A stretch of DNA of 7,712 bases from Woeseiaceae bacterium (GCA_013138675.1 WTCH01000307.1:1-7712), one strand, 5' to 3'; shown: positions 1-6,552, counted from the stretch's first letter. The notes: generated by a model from the letters alone, not told the origin. Translations and numbers: made by a program.

Positions 1-1347
1 GTTGACGATAAGTGCGTACATTTCATCCATGACCTTTTCCTCTTGCCAATCTTTTGCGATACCCGGCAGTCGCATGATTCTCTGCATGATTGCGTTTTGT
101 TCATCGCCGAGCGACAGGGCTTTCGCATAAGGCACATCGGGCGAAAACGTGACCATTGAATACAACGGAGTCCACAGCTCAGGATAGGCTTCGTGAAACC
201 TCGCCTCAATCTTCTTGCGCAGCTGAAACATGGCGTCACCGGACAAGTCGCTCATCTCCACGAAGTTGCGTTTTGACAATTCGGCGATGGCATCCGCGTT
301 GGGTTTGCGCCGATTTTCGTAGGCCGAAAAAATTTGGGCCCAGTCACGATCGTGCTCGTCAATCAGCGTGTTCAGTTCCGCGCAGTCCTCGAAGCCACAG
401 TTCATGCCCTGCCCGTAAAACGGCACGATTGCGTGCGCCGCATCGCCGATCAGACCCACCTTGTTGTTGAACGACCAGGGAAACACGTGCACGAGAAATA
501 ACGGCGCCGGCTCACGTGCCATAAACGTATCGACCGGGCTCTCAAGAAGATCCATCGCGTCCGGAAATTCGGATTCGAAGAAGTGCTCGACATTCTTGCG
601 GTCGGTTAGCGACTCGAATGATGGCTCGCCCGAGTAATTGAGGAACAAGGTGCAGGTAAACGTGCCATCCGGATTGGGCAATGCGATCAACATGAAATGC
701 TTGCGTGGCCAGATGTGCAGCGTATTTTTCTCAAGTTGATGAGATCCGTCCGCGTTGGCAGGGATAGTCAGCTCGATATAGCACTGTGGCATGTAGCTTT
801 GGCTGTAACTGAACCGTGGCAGGTTGTGGGCAAGACGCCGAACTTTTGAATGCGCACCATCAGCACCAAACAGGAAATCGTTCTTTACAATGACTTCGGT
901 GTCGCCAGCTACCTGAAGTGTCCCTGCAGCTGTCTCAAAATCAACGTCGATGAGTTTGTGTTCGAAGAATGTTTGGACTCCGGACTCTGCTTCAGCGAGG
1001 TCCAGCAGATGCTCGTTGATCCGGCCGCGTGACACCGACCAGATCGCCTGGTCATCCTTGCCATACGGCTGGTAAGTGAGGCTTCCGTCCCTGCCGTGAA
1101 TGGTCCGCCGGAACATCGGGATAGCCTCGTCTTTCACGGCCGGGCTAATGCCTATCCTGTCGAGCGAACGCCAGCCGCGATCGGACAGAGCGATGTTGAT
1201 CGACTTGCCCTGGTAGATGTTCGTTTGCCGCGAATCCGGCCGCCCCTCAAACAGGTCGACCTGGTAGCCGTGCCGTGCCAGCACGATAGTGAGTAACGAG
1301 CCGACCGGACCACCGCCTGCAACCGAAAATTTCTTTGTGTTCGACAT
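1..1347 (-). CDS. kmo: Kynurenine 3-monooxygenase (3' end cut by window edge)
   Basis: FAD-dependent aromatic hydroxylase that uses NADPH and O2 to turn L-kynurenine into 3-hydroxykynurenine. The frame is open from an ATG at 1347 to the window edge, giving 449 residues; bacterial KMOs are about 450-460 long, so only a few C-terminal residues should be missing. Visible motifs are the N-terminal FAD dinucleotide fold GGGPVG (residues 11-16) ending in an acidic residue at E34, the GKSINIALS segment (47-55), R81 and Y95 (matching by spacing the carboxylate-binding Arg/Tyr pair of characterised KMOs), the GADG motif (161-164), and the second FAD motif GDAAHA (301-306) followed by PFYGQGMN (309-316). 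The start codon shares one base with the kynU stop (TGATG), so translation is probably coupled. It is the last visible gene of the operon although its enzyme acts first among the three kynurenine genes. I see no frameshift. Confidence 0.95.
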   Translation of the reverse strand, partial: MSNTKKFSVAGGGPVGSLLTIVLARHGYQVDLFEGRPDSRQTNIYQGKSINIALSDRGWRSLDRIGISPAVKDEAIPMFRRTIHGRDGSLTYQPYGKDDQAIWSVSRGRINEHLLDLAEAESGVQTFFEHKLIDVDFETAAGTLQVAGDTEVIVKNDFLFGADGAHSKVRRLAHNLPRFSYSQSYMPQCYIELTIPANADGSHQLEKNTLHIWPRKHFMLIALPNPDGTFTCTLFLNYSGEPSFESLTDRKNVEHFFESEFPDAMDLLESPVDTFMAREPAPLFLVHVFPWSFNNKVGLIGDAAHAIVPFYGQGMNCGFEDCAELNTLIDEHDRDWAQIFSAYENRRKPNADAIAELSKRNFVEMSDLSGDAMFQLRKKIEARFHEAYPELWTPLYSMVTFSPDVPYAKALSLGDEQNAIMQRIMRLPGIAKDWQEEKVMDEMYALIVN

Positions 1348-2636
1348 CACTGCCCGGACACATCTGCGAGCACTTGCCGCAGCACCTCGCCGCAGGTGTA
1401 CACATCCTCAAACGAGTTGTAGAGCGGCACGGGCGCTACGCGAATCATGCAAGGTTCCCGGAAGTCGGCGATCACGCCGGCTGCTGTCATTTTGTCGAAG
1501 AATTCCCGGTCGCGCCCGGCGAAGTTCAGGGATAGCTGACTTCCGCGCTCGTGAGGCACCGACGACGTGATGATGCTGATACCCGCATCGGGAAACTCGC
1601 TTGCCAGTTCGTTGATAACAAATTCGAGATATCCGGTCAGCTTCTCGCTTTTTTTACGCAGCACCGGTATGCCGGCTTCAGTAAAAATATCCAGCGATGA
1701 TTTTATGACTGCCATCCCGAATATCGGCGCATTGCTGAGCTGCCAGCCTTCCGCGCCCGGCATTGGCTTGAAGCCGCTCTCCATCATGAAACGAGTGTCC
1801 TTGTCATGACCCCACCAACCGCCGAAACGCGGCAGGTCGAAATCTTCACCATGCTTCTCATGCACGAAGATGGCGCCGGCATTGCCCGGTCCCGAGTTCA
1901 AATACTTGTAAGAGCACCAGGCGGCAAAGTCGACGTCCCAGTCGTGCAGCGAAAGCGGCACGTTGCCTGCCGCGTGCGCAAGATCAAATCCCGCAATGGC
2001 GCCGACCGCGTGGGCCGCTGCCGTGATCTTCGGCATGTCGAATAACTGCCCGGTCAGGTAATTGACGCCGCCGAAAAAGACCAGCGCCAATTCGTCTGCG
2101 TGCTCGTCAATCGCGGCGAGGATGTCCTCCTCGCGGATGACGCCCTCCCCGTCGCGTGGGCTGATTTCAATAATGGCATCGTCAGGATCGTGACCATGAA
2201 ATCTCGTTTGCGTCTCGAGCAGGTAACGGTCCGACGGGAACATCCGTCCCTCGCTGATGATCTTGTATTTGGAATCGGTCGGCCGATAGAACGACACGAA
2301 CAACAGGTGCAGGTTGGTCGTCAGTGAATTCATGCAGACCACTTCCGACGGCTTCGCACCCACAATCCCGGCCATCGGTTCGCTCAGCAGCTCGTGATAG
2401 CTGTACCAGGGGTTGCGGCCCTCGAAGTGCCCTTCAACACCGAACCGTGCCCAGTCTTCGAGTTCTATCTCAATAGCTTCCCTCGCGGTCTTGGGCTGCA
2501 GGCCGAGAGAGTGGCCGGTCAGGTAGACCGAGTTGTCGCGGCCAAAATCGGGAAAATGAAATTTGTCCCGATAGCTGCCAAGCGGATCGAGTTCGTCCTG
2601 CTGCAGGGCGAACTCACGTGATGCGACGTAATTCAC
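1347..2636 (-). CDS. kynU: Kynureninase
   Basis: PLP-dependent hydrolase that splits 3-hydroxykynurenine into 3-hydroxyanthranilate and L-alanine (or kynurenine into anthranilate). I place the start at GTG 2636, giving 429 residues. It makes a GTGA overlap with the nbaC stop, and the protein then begins MNYVASREFALQQDELDPLG, a normal kynureninase N-terminus. An upstream in-frame ATG at 2690 would add 18 residues of low family resemblance and overlap nbaC by 58 bases. Numbering from the GTG, the PLP lysine is K244 in SYKYLNSGPG, preceded by Y243; D218 and H221 lie in FDLAHAAGN and should contact the cofactor. The usual GNSLGLQP motif reads GHSLGLQP, a mild variation. The C-terminus (IRVAPVPLYNSFEDV) is typical. 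The stop overlaps the kmo start by one base. Cytoplasmic; function is secure, the exact start slightly less so. Confidence 0.95.
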   Translation of the reverse strand: MNYVASREFALQQDELDPLGSYRDKFHFPDFGRDNSVYLTGHSLGLQPKTAREAIEIELEDWARFGVEGHFEGRNPWYSYHELLSEPMAGIVGAKPSEVVCMNSLTTNLHLLFVSFYRPTDSKYKIISEGRMFPSDRYLLETQTRFHGHDPDDAIIEISPRDGEGVIREEDILAAIDEHADELALVFFGGVNYLTGQLFDMPKITAAAHAVGAIAGFDLAHAAGNVPLSLHDWDVDFAAWCSYKYLNSGPGNAGAIFVHEKHGEDFDLPRFGGWWGHDKDTRFMMESGFKPMPGAEGWQLSNAPIFGMAVIKSSLDIFTEAGIPVLRKKSEKLTGYLEFVINELASEFPDAGISIITSSVPHERGSQLSLNFAGRDREFFDKMTAAGVIADFREPCMIRVAPVPLYNSFEDVYTCGEVLRQVLADVSGQ

Positions 2637-3178
2637 GGCAATGTAACCCAGCCTTCGGGAGGCTCCTTGCCTGGGTGAACAGCACTGCATTTCGGGCAGG
2701 TCCGTGCGTCTTGATCCGCGTAAAAGGACTCATACAAAGGCGGCAGGTCTTCGACGATTGACTGCAACAGTACCTCTGCGCGGTGCACCAGCGCTCCGCA
2801 CTCAAAGCAATACCACTCGAAAGCGTCTTTTTCAGCCGGCGGCCGCTTGGGTTCGATGACGAGGCCAACGCTGCCTGCCATGGGTCGTTGCGGCGAATGC
2901 CGGACATGCGCTGGTAGCATGAATACCTCGCCTTCCCTGATCACGACATCGTAGAAATCGCCGTTATCGTGAATCTTCAGCACCATGTCGCCCTCGAGCT
3001 GATAGAAGAACTCCTCCACCGGGTCATCGTGATAGTCCGTGCGCTGGTTCGGCCCGCCCACGACAAACGCCATCAATCCGGTGTCTTCCCAGATCAGCTT
3101 GTTGCCGACAGGCGGCTTCAGCAGATGACGATGTTCATCGATCCACTCTTTGAAATTGAATGCTGACAATTTGCTCAC
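2633..3178 (-). CDS. nbaC: 3-Hydroxyanthranilate 3,4-dioxygenase
   Basis: Non-haem Fe(II) cupin dioxygenase that opens the ring of 3-hydroxyanthranilate to give 2-amino-3-carboxymuconate semialdehyde, the branch point between quinolinate/NAD synthesis and catabolism. The 181 residues match the short bacterial single-cupin form. The expected iron ligands are present (H50, E56, H94), as are the substrate-contacting R46, R98 and E109, all displaced by one from the Cupriavidus enzyme as I remember it. The C-terminal rubredoxin-like metal site is complete, with CxxC pairs at C124/C127 and C161/C164. Translation starts at GTG 3178 behind a modest AGCAGG with a 5-nt spacer. A much stronger GAGGAG lies further upstream but is out of frame (see the leader at 3175-3227). 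The stop overlaps the kynU GTG by four bases. Confidence 0.96.
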   Translation of the reverse strand: MSKLSAFNFKEWIDEHRHLLKPPVGNKLIWEDTGLMAFVVGGPNQRTDYHDDPVEEFFYQLEGDMVLKIHDNGDFYDVVIREGEVFMLPAHVRHSPQRPMAGSVGLVIEPKRPPAEKDAFEWYCFECGALVHRAEVLLQSIVEDLPPLYESFYADQDARTCPKCSAVHPGKEPPEGWVTLP

Positions 3179-3227
3179 AACAACCTGCTCATGATAATCC
3201 GTTCATGACGATCTCCTCGCGCGTCAT
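3175..3227 (-). other. Possible minicistron relay between nadX and nbaC
   Basis: The nadX-nbaC gap contains tiny reading frames joined stop-to-start. An ATGA at 3227-3224 overlaps the nadX stop and opens a 12-codon frame (MTREEIVMNGLS) ending at 3189. Inside it, GAGGAG at 3218-3213 sits six bases before an in-frame ATG at 3206, ideal Shine-Dalgarno spacing. The stop at 3191-3189 overlaps, as ATGA, the ATG of MSRLL (3192-3175), whose stop in turn overlaps, as GTGA, the nbaC GTG at 3178. The strong ribosome binding site therefore cannot start nbaC directly but could load ribosomes that reinitiate on it. Frames this short often occur by chance, so a coupled leader is an inference. Confidence 0.3.
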
Positions 3228-4048
3228 CTTATACTGAGTGGCGCGACGCTGTTTCGAGATTCGCGCACTACGCTCATTGCCGTCAGCGCGGAGGACTTCG
3301 GGTTGCCCGGCAGCGGCCGACCGCTAATGCGAAACTCGAAGTGGCCGAACGCACCTTCAGCAATGACTTCATGGATATTCTCACTGACGCCCGGGTCAGC
3401 GATCAGCTCAGCCGATGTCTCGTCGAATCCGATTCCGGCCAGCGCGACCGAGGCCGCAACATTGGCGTTTTTTGGGTATTGCAGCGCCGCATCCCTCGCG
3501 CTGCCTGAAAAATGCACGGCCGGCTCCGTGAGGTTGGAAAGATCCAGATTGTCCTCTGCCGGCGAACCAACCCAGCCATGTGGCGGCTTACGGCCGCGGT
3601 AGACGACGCTGTCGAGGCCACCGATTCTGGCCGCCGATAGCGCATCGAGCGCGCCGATGGCGCCGGACACGACCTTGAGCTGCGCACCCCCGTCTTGTGC
3701 CGCACTCATGAGATCGTCGAAAAGCACCTGGTCGGCCAGCGCGCCTGACGACACGGAAATCAGATCGATACCTGATCGCAAGACCTGTTCTCCGTGCTGT
3801 CGCAGCGCGCCGTGGCCCGCGCAGTCAAAGACGGCATCTGGTAGCTCGGGCATATCGCCGACTGAATTGACCAGGACGACTTCACCGCCGAATACTTCCC
3901 TCGCCCGGTCTTCCCAACCCGGCTCGATGACGGCAATAGAAATCCGAGCACTGTCACCCAGGTGTTTTGCGGCATAACTGGCGACCGCGCCACAGCCAAT
4001 GACTGCAATTTGTTCGAGGGGAATTGAGCGTCGACGGCTCGGACTCAC
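3224..4048 (-). CDS. nadX: L-aspartate dehydrogenase-like protein
   Basis: NAD(P)-dependent dehydrogenase of the aspartate dehydrogenase family. Known members interconvert L-aspartate and iminoaspartate or oxaloacetate plus ammonia, and in some bacteria supply iminoaspartate to NadA for quinolinate synthesis. I choose GTG 4048 (274 residues), which overlaps the stop of the upstream gene as GTGA. An in-frame TTG at 4063 would add five residues. Numbering from the GTG, the Rossmann motif is IGCGAVAS near residues 17-24, the family signature YPKNANVAASVALAGIG lies at about 191-207, and the NIHEV segment carries the probable catalytic histidine H226, followed by EGAFGHFEF. The C-terminal NPKSSALTAMS segment is also typical, so the protein looks complete and active. 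Its place between a DapA-family gene and kynurenine genes suggests a role in quinolinate supply or in handling an amino/imino intermediate of ring cleavage. Family assignment is strong; the physiological substrate is not proven. Confidence 0.88.
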   Translation of the reverse strand: MSPSRRRSIPLEQIAVIGCGAVASYAAKHLGDSARISIAVIEPGWEDRAREVFGGEVVLVNSVGDMPELPDAVFDCAGHGALRQHGEQVLRSGIDLISVSSGALADQVLFDDLMSAAQDGGAQLKVVSGAIGALDALSAARIGGLDSVVYRGRKPPHGWVGSPAEDNLDLSNLTEPAVHFSGSARDAALQYPKNANVAASVALAGIGFDETSAELIADPGVSENIHEVIAEGAFGHFEFRISGRPLPGNPKSSALTAMSVVRESRNSVAPLSIR

Positions 4049-5004
4049 AATTTCAATCCACAAGTCTCAAAAGCTTGCCTGATCGTCGCCTTCTCGGCTT
4101 CTGTCAGCTCCAGCATTGGCGGTCGTACGCACCCACCGACCTGCCCGAGCAACTCTTGCCAATATTTACCGAAGGCTTGCGGCTTATCCGCTGGTCTTGT
4201 CCGCGCCATCGCGTCGCGCACGGGATCGAGGCTGTCACACACGCGCCGAGCCTCGTCAAACTTCCCGGCAAAGGCCAGGCGCGTGTATTCATCCATGCGC
4301 TTGTCGTTCCTGGTCTGCAAATGGAATGGCGGCGAGGAACAGAGATAGAGATGCCACCCCAGCTCTTCGATATTGTCCAGCCAATCGTCTTCCGCCGACG
4401 TGGACACCTGGATCTTGTCCCCGACCATGTGAGTCAGTCGCACATACATCTCGCGAGGAACCGAGTATTTGATAGCGACGATATTGGGTAGATCGGCGAT
4501 TCGCGCGCATTCTTCCGGCTGCATCAGGTAGCCGGAATCCGGATGGCTCCACATCGCAATGCCGATATCGAGACGATCACAGAGTGCCTTGTAATACTGA
4601 TACAGCACCTCGCCGCGGTCGTGGATGAAGCTCAGCACCGGCGCATGGACCACAATGTAGTCAGCTCCGCAATTTTGTGCATGAAGCGCAAGGTCAAGGA
4701 CGGTGTCGAAATTCTGATCCGAAACCGAAACGATAACCCCGGCTTTGCCGTCACACTCTTCGACCGCAACTTCAAAATTGCGCTTTCGTTCATCAAGGCT
4801 CATCGAAAAGAACTCGCCCTGCTTTCCGGCGATGAATAGCCCCTGAATATCCAGATCGTCAACCCAGTGACGAATATTCTTACGCAGGCCGGCCTCATTG
4901 AGCGAAAGGTCTTCGTTAAACGGGTTCAGTGCAGCCGCCCAGATCCCGCGCATGTTCTCGCGGGCGTAGTCTTTCGCATCATTCTTAGAGTAGTTAATGG
5001 CCAT
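4045..5004 (-). CDS. Divergent DapA-family (DHDPS/NAL) lyase or aldolase
   Basis: A 319-residue TIM-barrel protein of the dihydrodipicolinate synthase/N-acetylneuraminate lyase family, whose members form a Schiff base with a 2-oxo acid and perform aldol, retro-aldol or dehydration chemistry. The Schiff-base lysine is K179 in NIVAIKYSVP. The usual GTTGE loop reads GKQGEFF (60-66), so both threonines that hold the pyruvate carboxylate are replaced. The YNxP motif with the catalytic tyrosine reads WSHP (152-155), and no arginine follows at the position DapA uses for its dicarboxylate substrate. It is therefore unlikely to be the lysine-pathway DHDPS. The GEFF part of the loop recalls the 5-dehydro-4-deoxyglucarate dehydratase branch. 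ATG 5004 opens the operon and lacks a convincing Shine-Dalgarno sequence; the TGA overlaps the nadX GTG. The location suggests it acts on a ring-cleavage or keto-acid intermediate, but the substrate is unknown. Confidence 0.85.
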   Translation of the reverse strand: MAINYSKNDAKDYARENMRGIWAAALNPFNEDLSLNEAGLRKNIRHWVDDLDIQGLFIAGKQGEFFSMSLDERKRNFEVAVEECDGKAGVIVSVSDQNFDTVLDLALHAQNCGADYIVVHAPVLSFIHDRGEVLYQYYKALCDRLDIGIAMWSHPDSGYLMQPEECARIADLPNIVAIKYSVPREMYVRLTHMVGDKIQVSTSAEDDWLDNIEELGWHLYLCSSPPFHLQTRNDKRMDEYTRLAFAGKFDEARRVCDSLDPVRDAMARTRPADKPQAFGKYWQELLGQVGGCVRPPMLELTEAEKATIRQAFETCGLKL

Positions 5005-5051
5005 ACACCCGTTTAGTATAGTGAATCTCCATATCCTATCTGACTGCTCCT
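5005..5051. promoter_or_regulatory. Divergent promoter region of the operon and the aldehyde dehydrogenase
   Basis: These 47 bases must serve both the minus-strand operon and the plus-strand dehydrogenase unless transcription starts inside a gene. The stretch is AT-richer than its surroundings. Overlapping -10-like hexamers occur on the two strands: TATAGT at 5017-5022 (plus) and TATACT at 5020-5015 (minus). The matching -35 boxes are weak, about 3 of 6 bases, which suggests an activator. With the minus-strand box the transcript would start only a few bases before the ATG at 5004. The hexamer TCCTAT occurs at 5034-5039, 5048-5053 and 5058-5063, the last two entering the dehydrogenase gene, and may be a regulator target. 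All of this is read by eye. Confidence 0.35.
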
Positions 5052-6488
5052 ATGAGTTCCTATCCAGACTTGCATCTTTATATCAACGGCGAATGGCGCA
5101 AGGCCGCCAATGACCTTCCCGTACTGAATCCGGCGACCGAAGAAGAGATTGGGCGCCTGCCTCATGCGGATAAGAGCGACCTGGACGATGCGCTCGCAGC
5201 AGCCGAGACAGGGTTCAAAGTCTGGAGCAAGGTGCCTCCGGTTGAAAGGGCCAATGTTCTTTTGAAAGCCGCGGCCATCATGCGCGAGCGGCAGGAGGAA
5301 ATCGCCACCGCCATCACGGCGGAACATGGCAAGCCGCTCGCCCAGGCTCGTCTTGAAGTCATTCGGGGCTGTGAGTTTTTTGAGTGGGATGCAGGTGAAG
5401 CGACCCGAACCTACGGGCGTGTTATTCCGAGCGCGCAGGGCGTTCGATACATCGTGCATCACCAGCCGATCGGTACCGTAGCCGCGTTTTCGCCGTGGAA
5501 TTTTCCGATGAGCCAACCGTGCCGCAAGGTAGCGGGCGCCATCGCCTCGGGTTGTTCAATCATTCTCAAGGCGGCCGAAGAGACACCGGCCGGTGCGCTT
5601 CACATTGCCAGGGCATTGCACGACGCCGGCCTGCCACCTGGGGTATTGAACCTCGTGTTCGGTACACCGGCCGAGATCTCCGACTATCTGATCAAGAACG
5701 ACCAGGTTCGCCTGGTGGCGTTTACCGGCTCCACCGCCGTGGGCAAGCATCTCACCACGTTGGCAGCACAACACATGACCCCGGTCCTGATGGAACTGGG
5801 CGGGCACGCTCCCGTTATCGTGTGCGAAGACACCGATGTCGAAGCGGCCGCCATTAGCGGCGCTTTTCGCAAGATGCGCAACGCAGGCCAGGTCTGCACA
5901 TCGCCCACACGTTTCTTCGTGCACGCAGATATTTTTGATAAATACACGGAGGCCTTCGTACGCCGTGCTGCCGAAACTGTCGTAGGCAACGGCGTTGATC
6001 CTGGCGTTGAGATGGGGCCGCTCGCCAATGACCGTCGAGTCGAAGCACTCGCTGGGTTAGTCGAGGACGCCGTCGCTCAAGGCGCAGAACTAAGAACCGG
6101 TGGCAACAGGCTGGGTGGCAAAGGCTATTTCTTTGAGCCGACAGTGCTGGCCAATGTGCCCGACGCCGCACGCGTGATGCAGGAAGAGCCCTTCGGGCCG
6201 CTTGCGATCATCAACCCCGTCACTTCACTGGATGATGGCATCGAAAAGGCGAATTCCGTGCCCTACGGTTTGGCCGCTTACGGCTTCACCAACCGGGCCG
6301 ACTATGTGGACCGCATGGTCGAGGGCATCGAAGCCGGCAACGTATCGATCAACACGCTGGAGGCGTCACTGCCCGAGACACCGTTCGGCGGCGTTAAATC
6401 CAGTGGCTATGGTCGTGAAGGCGGGACCGAAGGTCTGCACAACTACATGATCACAAAGAACGTAATTCACAGCTTTTCAATTGTGTAG
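5052..6488 (+). CDS. NAD(P)-dependent aldehyde dehydrogenase, succinate-semialdehyde dehydrogenase-like
   Basis: A complete 478-residue aldehyde dehydrogenase that oxidises an aldehyde to the acid, in the cytoplasm. Catalytic residues are present: N150 in SPWNFPM, K173 in the cofactor site, E248 in MELGGHAP, C282 in NAGQVCTSPTRFF, and E379 in QEEPFGP. The C-terminal PFGGVKSSGYGREGG segment is typical of the succinate-semialdehyde dehydrogenase (GabD/Sad) branch. It lacks the asparagine-rich catalytic neighbourhood I associate with aminomuconate or hydroxymuconate semialdehyde dehydrogenases (such as E-L-x-GKNP and CGQVCLCTER), so a role on aminomuconate semialdehyde is possible but not indicated by sequence. 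ATG 5052 has no obvious Shine-Dalgarno sequence. It is transcribed away from the kynurenine operon across a short shared promoter region, suggesting joint regulation. Its TAG stop lies inside the left arm of a REP element. Family is certain; substrate is unknown. Confidence 0.93.
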   Translation: MSSYPDLHLYINGEWRKAANDLPVLNPATEEEIGRLPHADKSDLDDALAAAETGFKVWSKVPPVERANVLLKAAAIMRERQEEIATAITAEHGKPLAQARLEVIRGCEFFEWDAGEATRTYGRVIPSAQGVRYIVHHQPIGTVAAFSPWNFPMSQPCRKVAGAIASGCSIILKAAEETPAGALHIARALHDAGLPPGVLNLVFGTPAEISDYLIKNDQVRLVAFTGSTAVGKHLTTLAAQHMTPVLMELGGHAPVIVCEDTDVEAAAISGAFRKMRNAGQVCTSPTRFFVHADIFDKYTEAFVRRAAETVVGNGVDPGVEMGPLANDRRVEALAGLVEDAVAQGAELRTGGNRLGGKGYFFEPTVLANVPDAARVMQEEPFGPLAIINPVTSLDDGIEKANSVPYGLAAYGFTNRADYVDRMVEGIEAGNVSINTLEASLPETPFGGVKSSGYGREGGTEGLHNYMITKNVIHSFSIV

Positions 6489-6550
6489 GAGCGGCTTCAG
6501 CCGCGACGACTGGCGGGTCGCGGCCAGTCGCGGCTGAAGCCGCTCCTACA
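6484..6550. repeat. REP/BIME-like inverted repeat pair between convergent genes
   Basis: Two perfect 24-bp arms, TGTAGGAGCGGCTTCAGCCGCGAC at 6484-6507 and its exact reverse complement at 6527-6550, flank a 19-base spacer. Each arm also holds its own palindrome (GCGGCT-TC-AGCCGC), the usual structure of a REP sequence, and the spacer side repeats GTCGCGGC. I recognise the arm as a dispersed element type of Xanthomonadaceae- and Pseudomonas-like genomes, where such repeats are moved by RAYT transposases encoded elsewhere. It exactly fills the gap between the aldehyde dehydrogenase, whose TAG at 6486-6488 is part of the left arm, and tadA, whose stop begins two bases past the right arm. The hairpin could stop or insulate transcription from both sides and protect the 3' ends of both messages, but no T-tract follows, so it is not a classical intrinsic terminator. 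Confidence 0.9.
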
Positions 6551-6552
6551 GA

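Noticed and set aside
156..470. Plus-strand open frame opposite kmo
   Set aside because: Arg/Ser/Pro-rich shadow of the conserved FAD-binding region of kmo on the other strand.
1..1347. Possible frameshift or pseudogene in kmo
   Set aside because: Manual translation from the ATG at 1347 stays open for 449 codons to the window edge with all expected motifs; the gene is only cut by the edge.
2637..2690. N-terminal extension of kynureninase from the ATG at 2690
   Set aside because: It would run 58 bases into nbaC, has no ribosome binding site, and the extra 18 residues look like the nbaC tail read in another frame; the GTG at 2636 gives a family-like start.
3657..3977. Plus-strand open frame opposite nadX
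   Set aside because: It lies antisense to a clearly conserved enzyme, is rich in Ser/Pro/Arg as GC-rich shadow frames are, and matches no family I recognise.
4045..5004. Calling the DapA-family gene dapA (lysine biosynthesis)
   Set aside because: The GTTGE threonines, the YNxP tyrosine and the following arginine are all replaced, and the neighbours are not lysine genes.
5013..5516. Minus-strand open frame opposite the start of the aldehyde dehydrogenase
   Set aside because: Antisense to well-conserved dehydrogenase sequence with no recognisable motifs; treated as a shadow.
5052..6488. Naming the dehydrogenase as 2-aminomuconate semialdehyde dehydrogenase from its position
   Set aside because: Catalytic-site neighbourhoods (MELGGHAP, NAGQVCTSPTRFF) follow the succinate-semialdehyde type; context alone does not justify the name.
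6484..6550. Reading the inverted repeat as an ordinary rho-independent terminator
   Set aside because: Although the hairpin is strong, neither side has a T-tract, and the arm sequence matches a dispersed REP type; a terminator effect remains possible but secondary.
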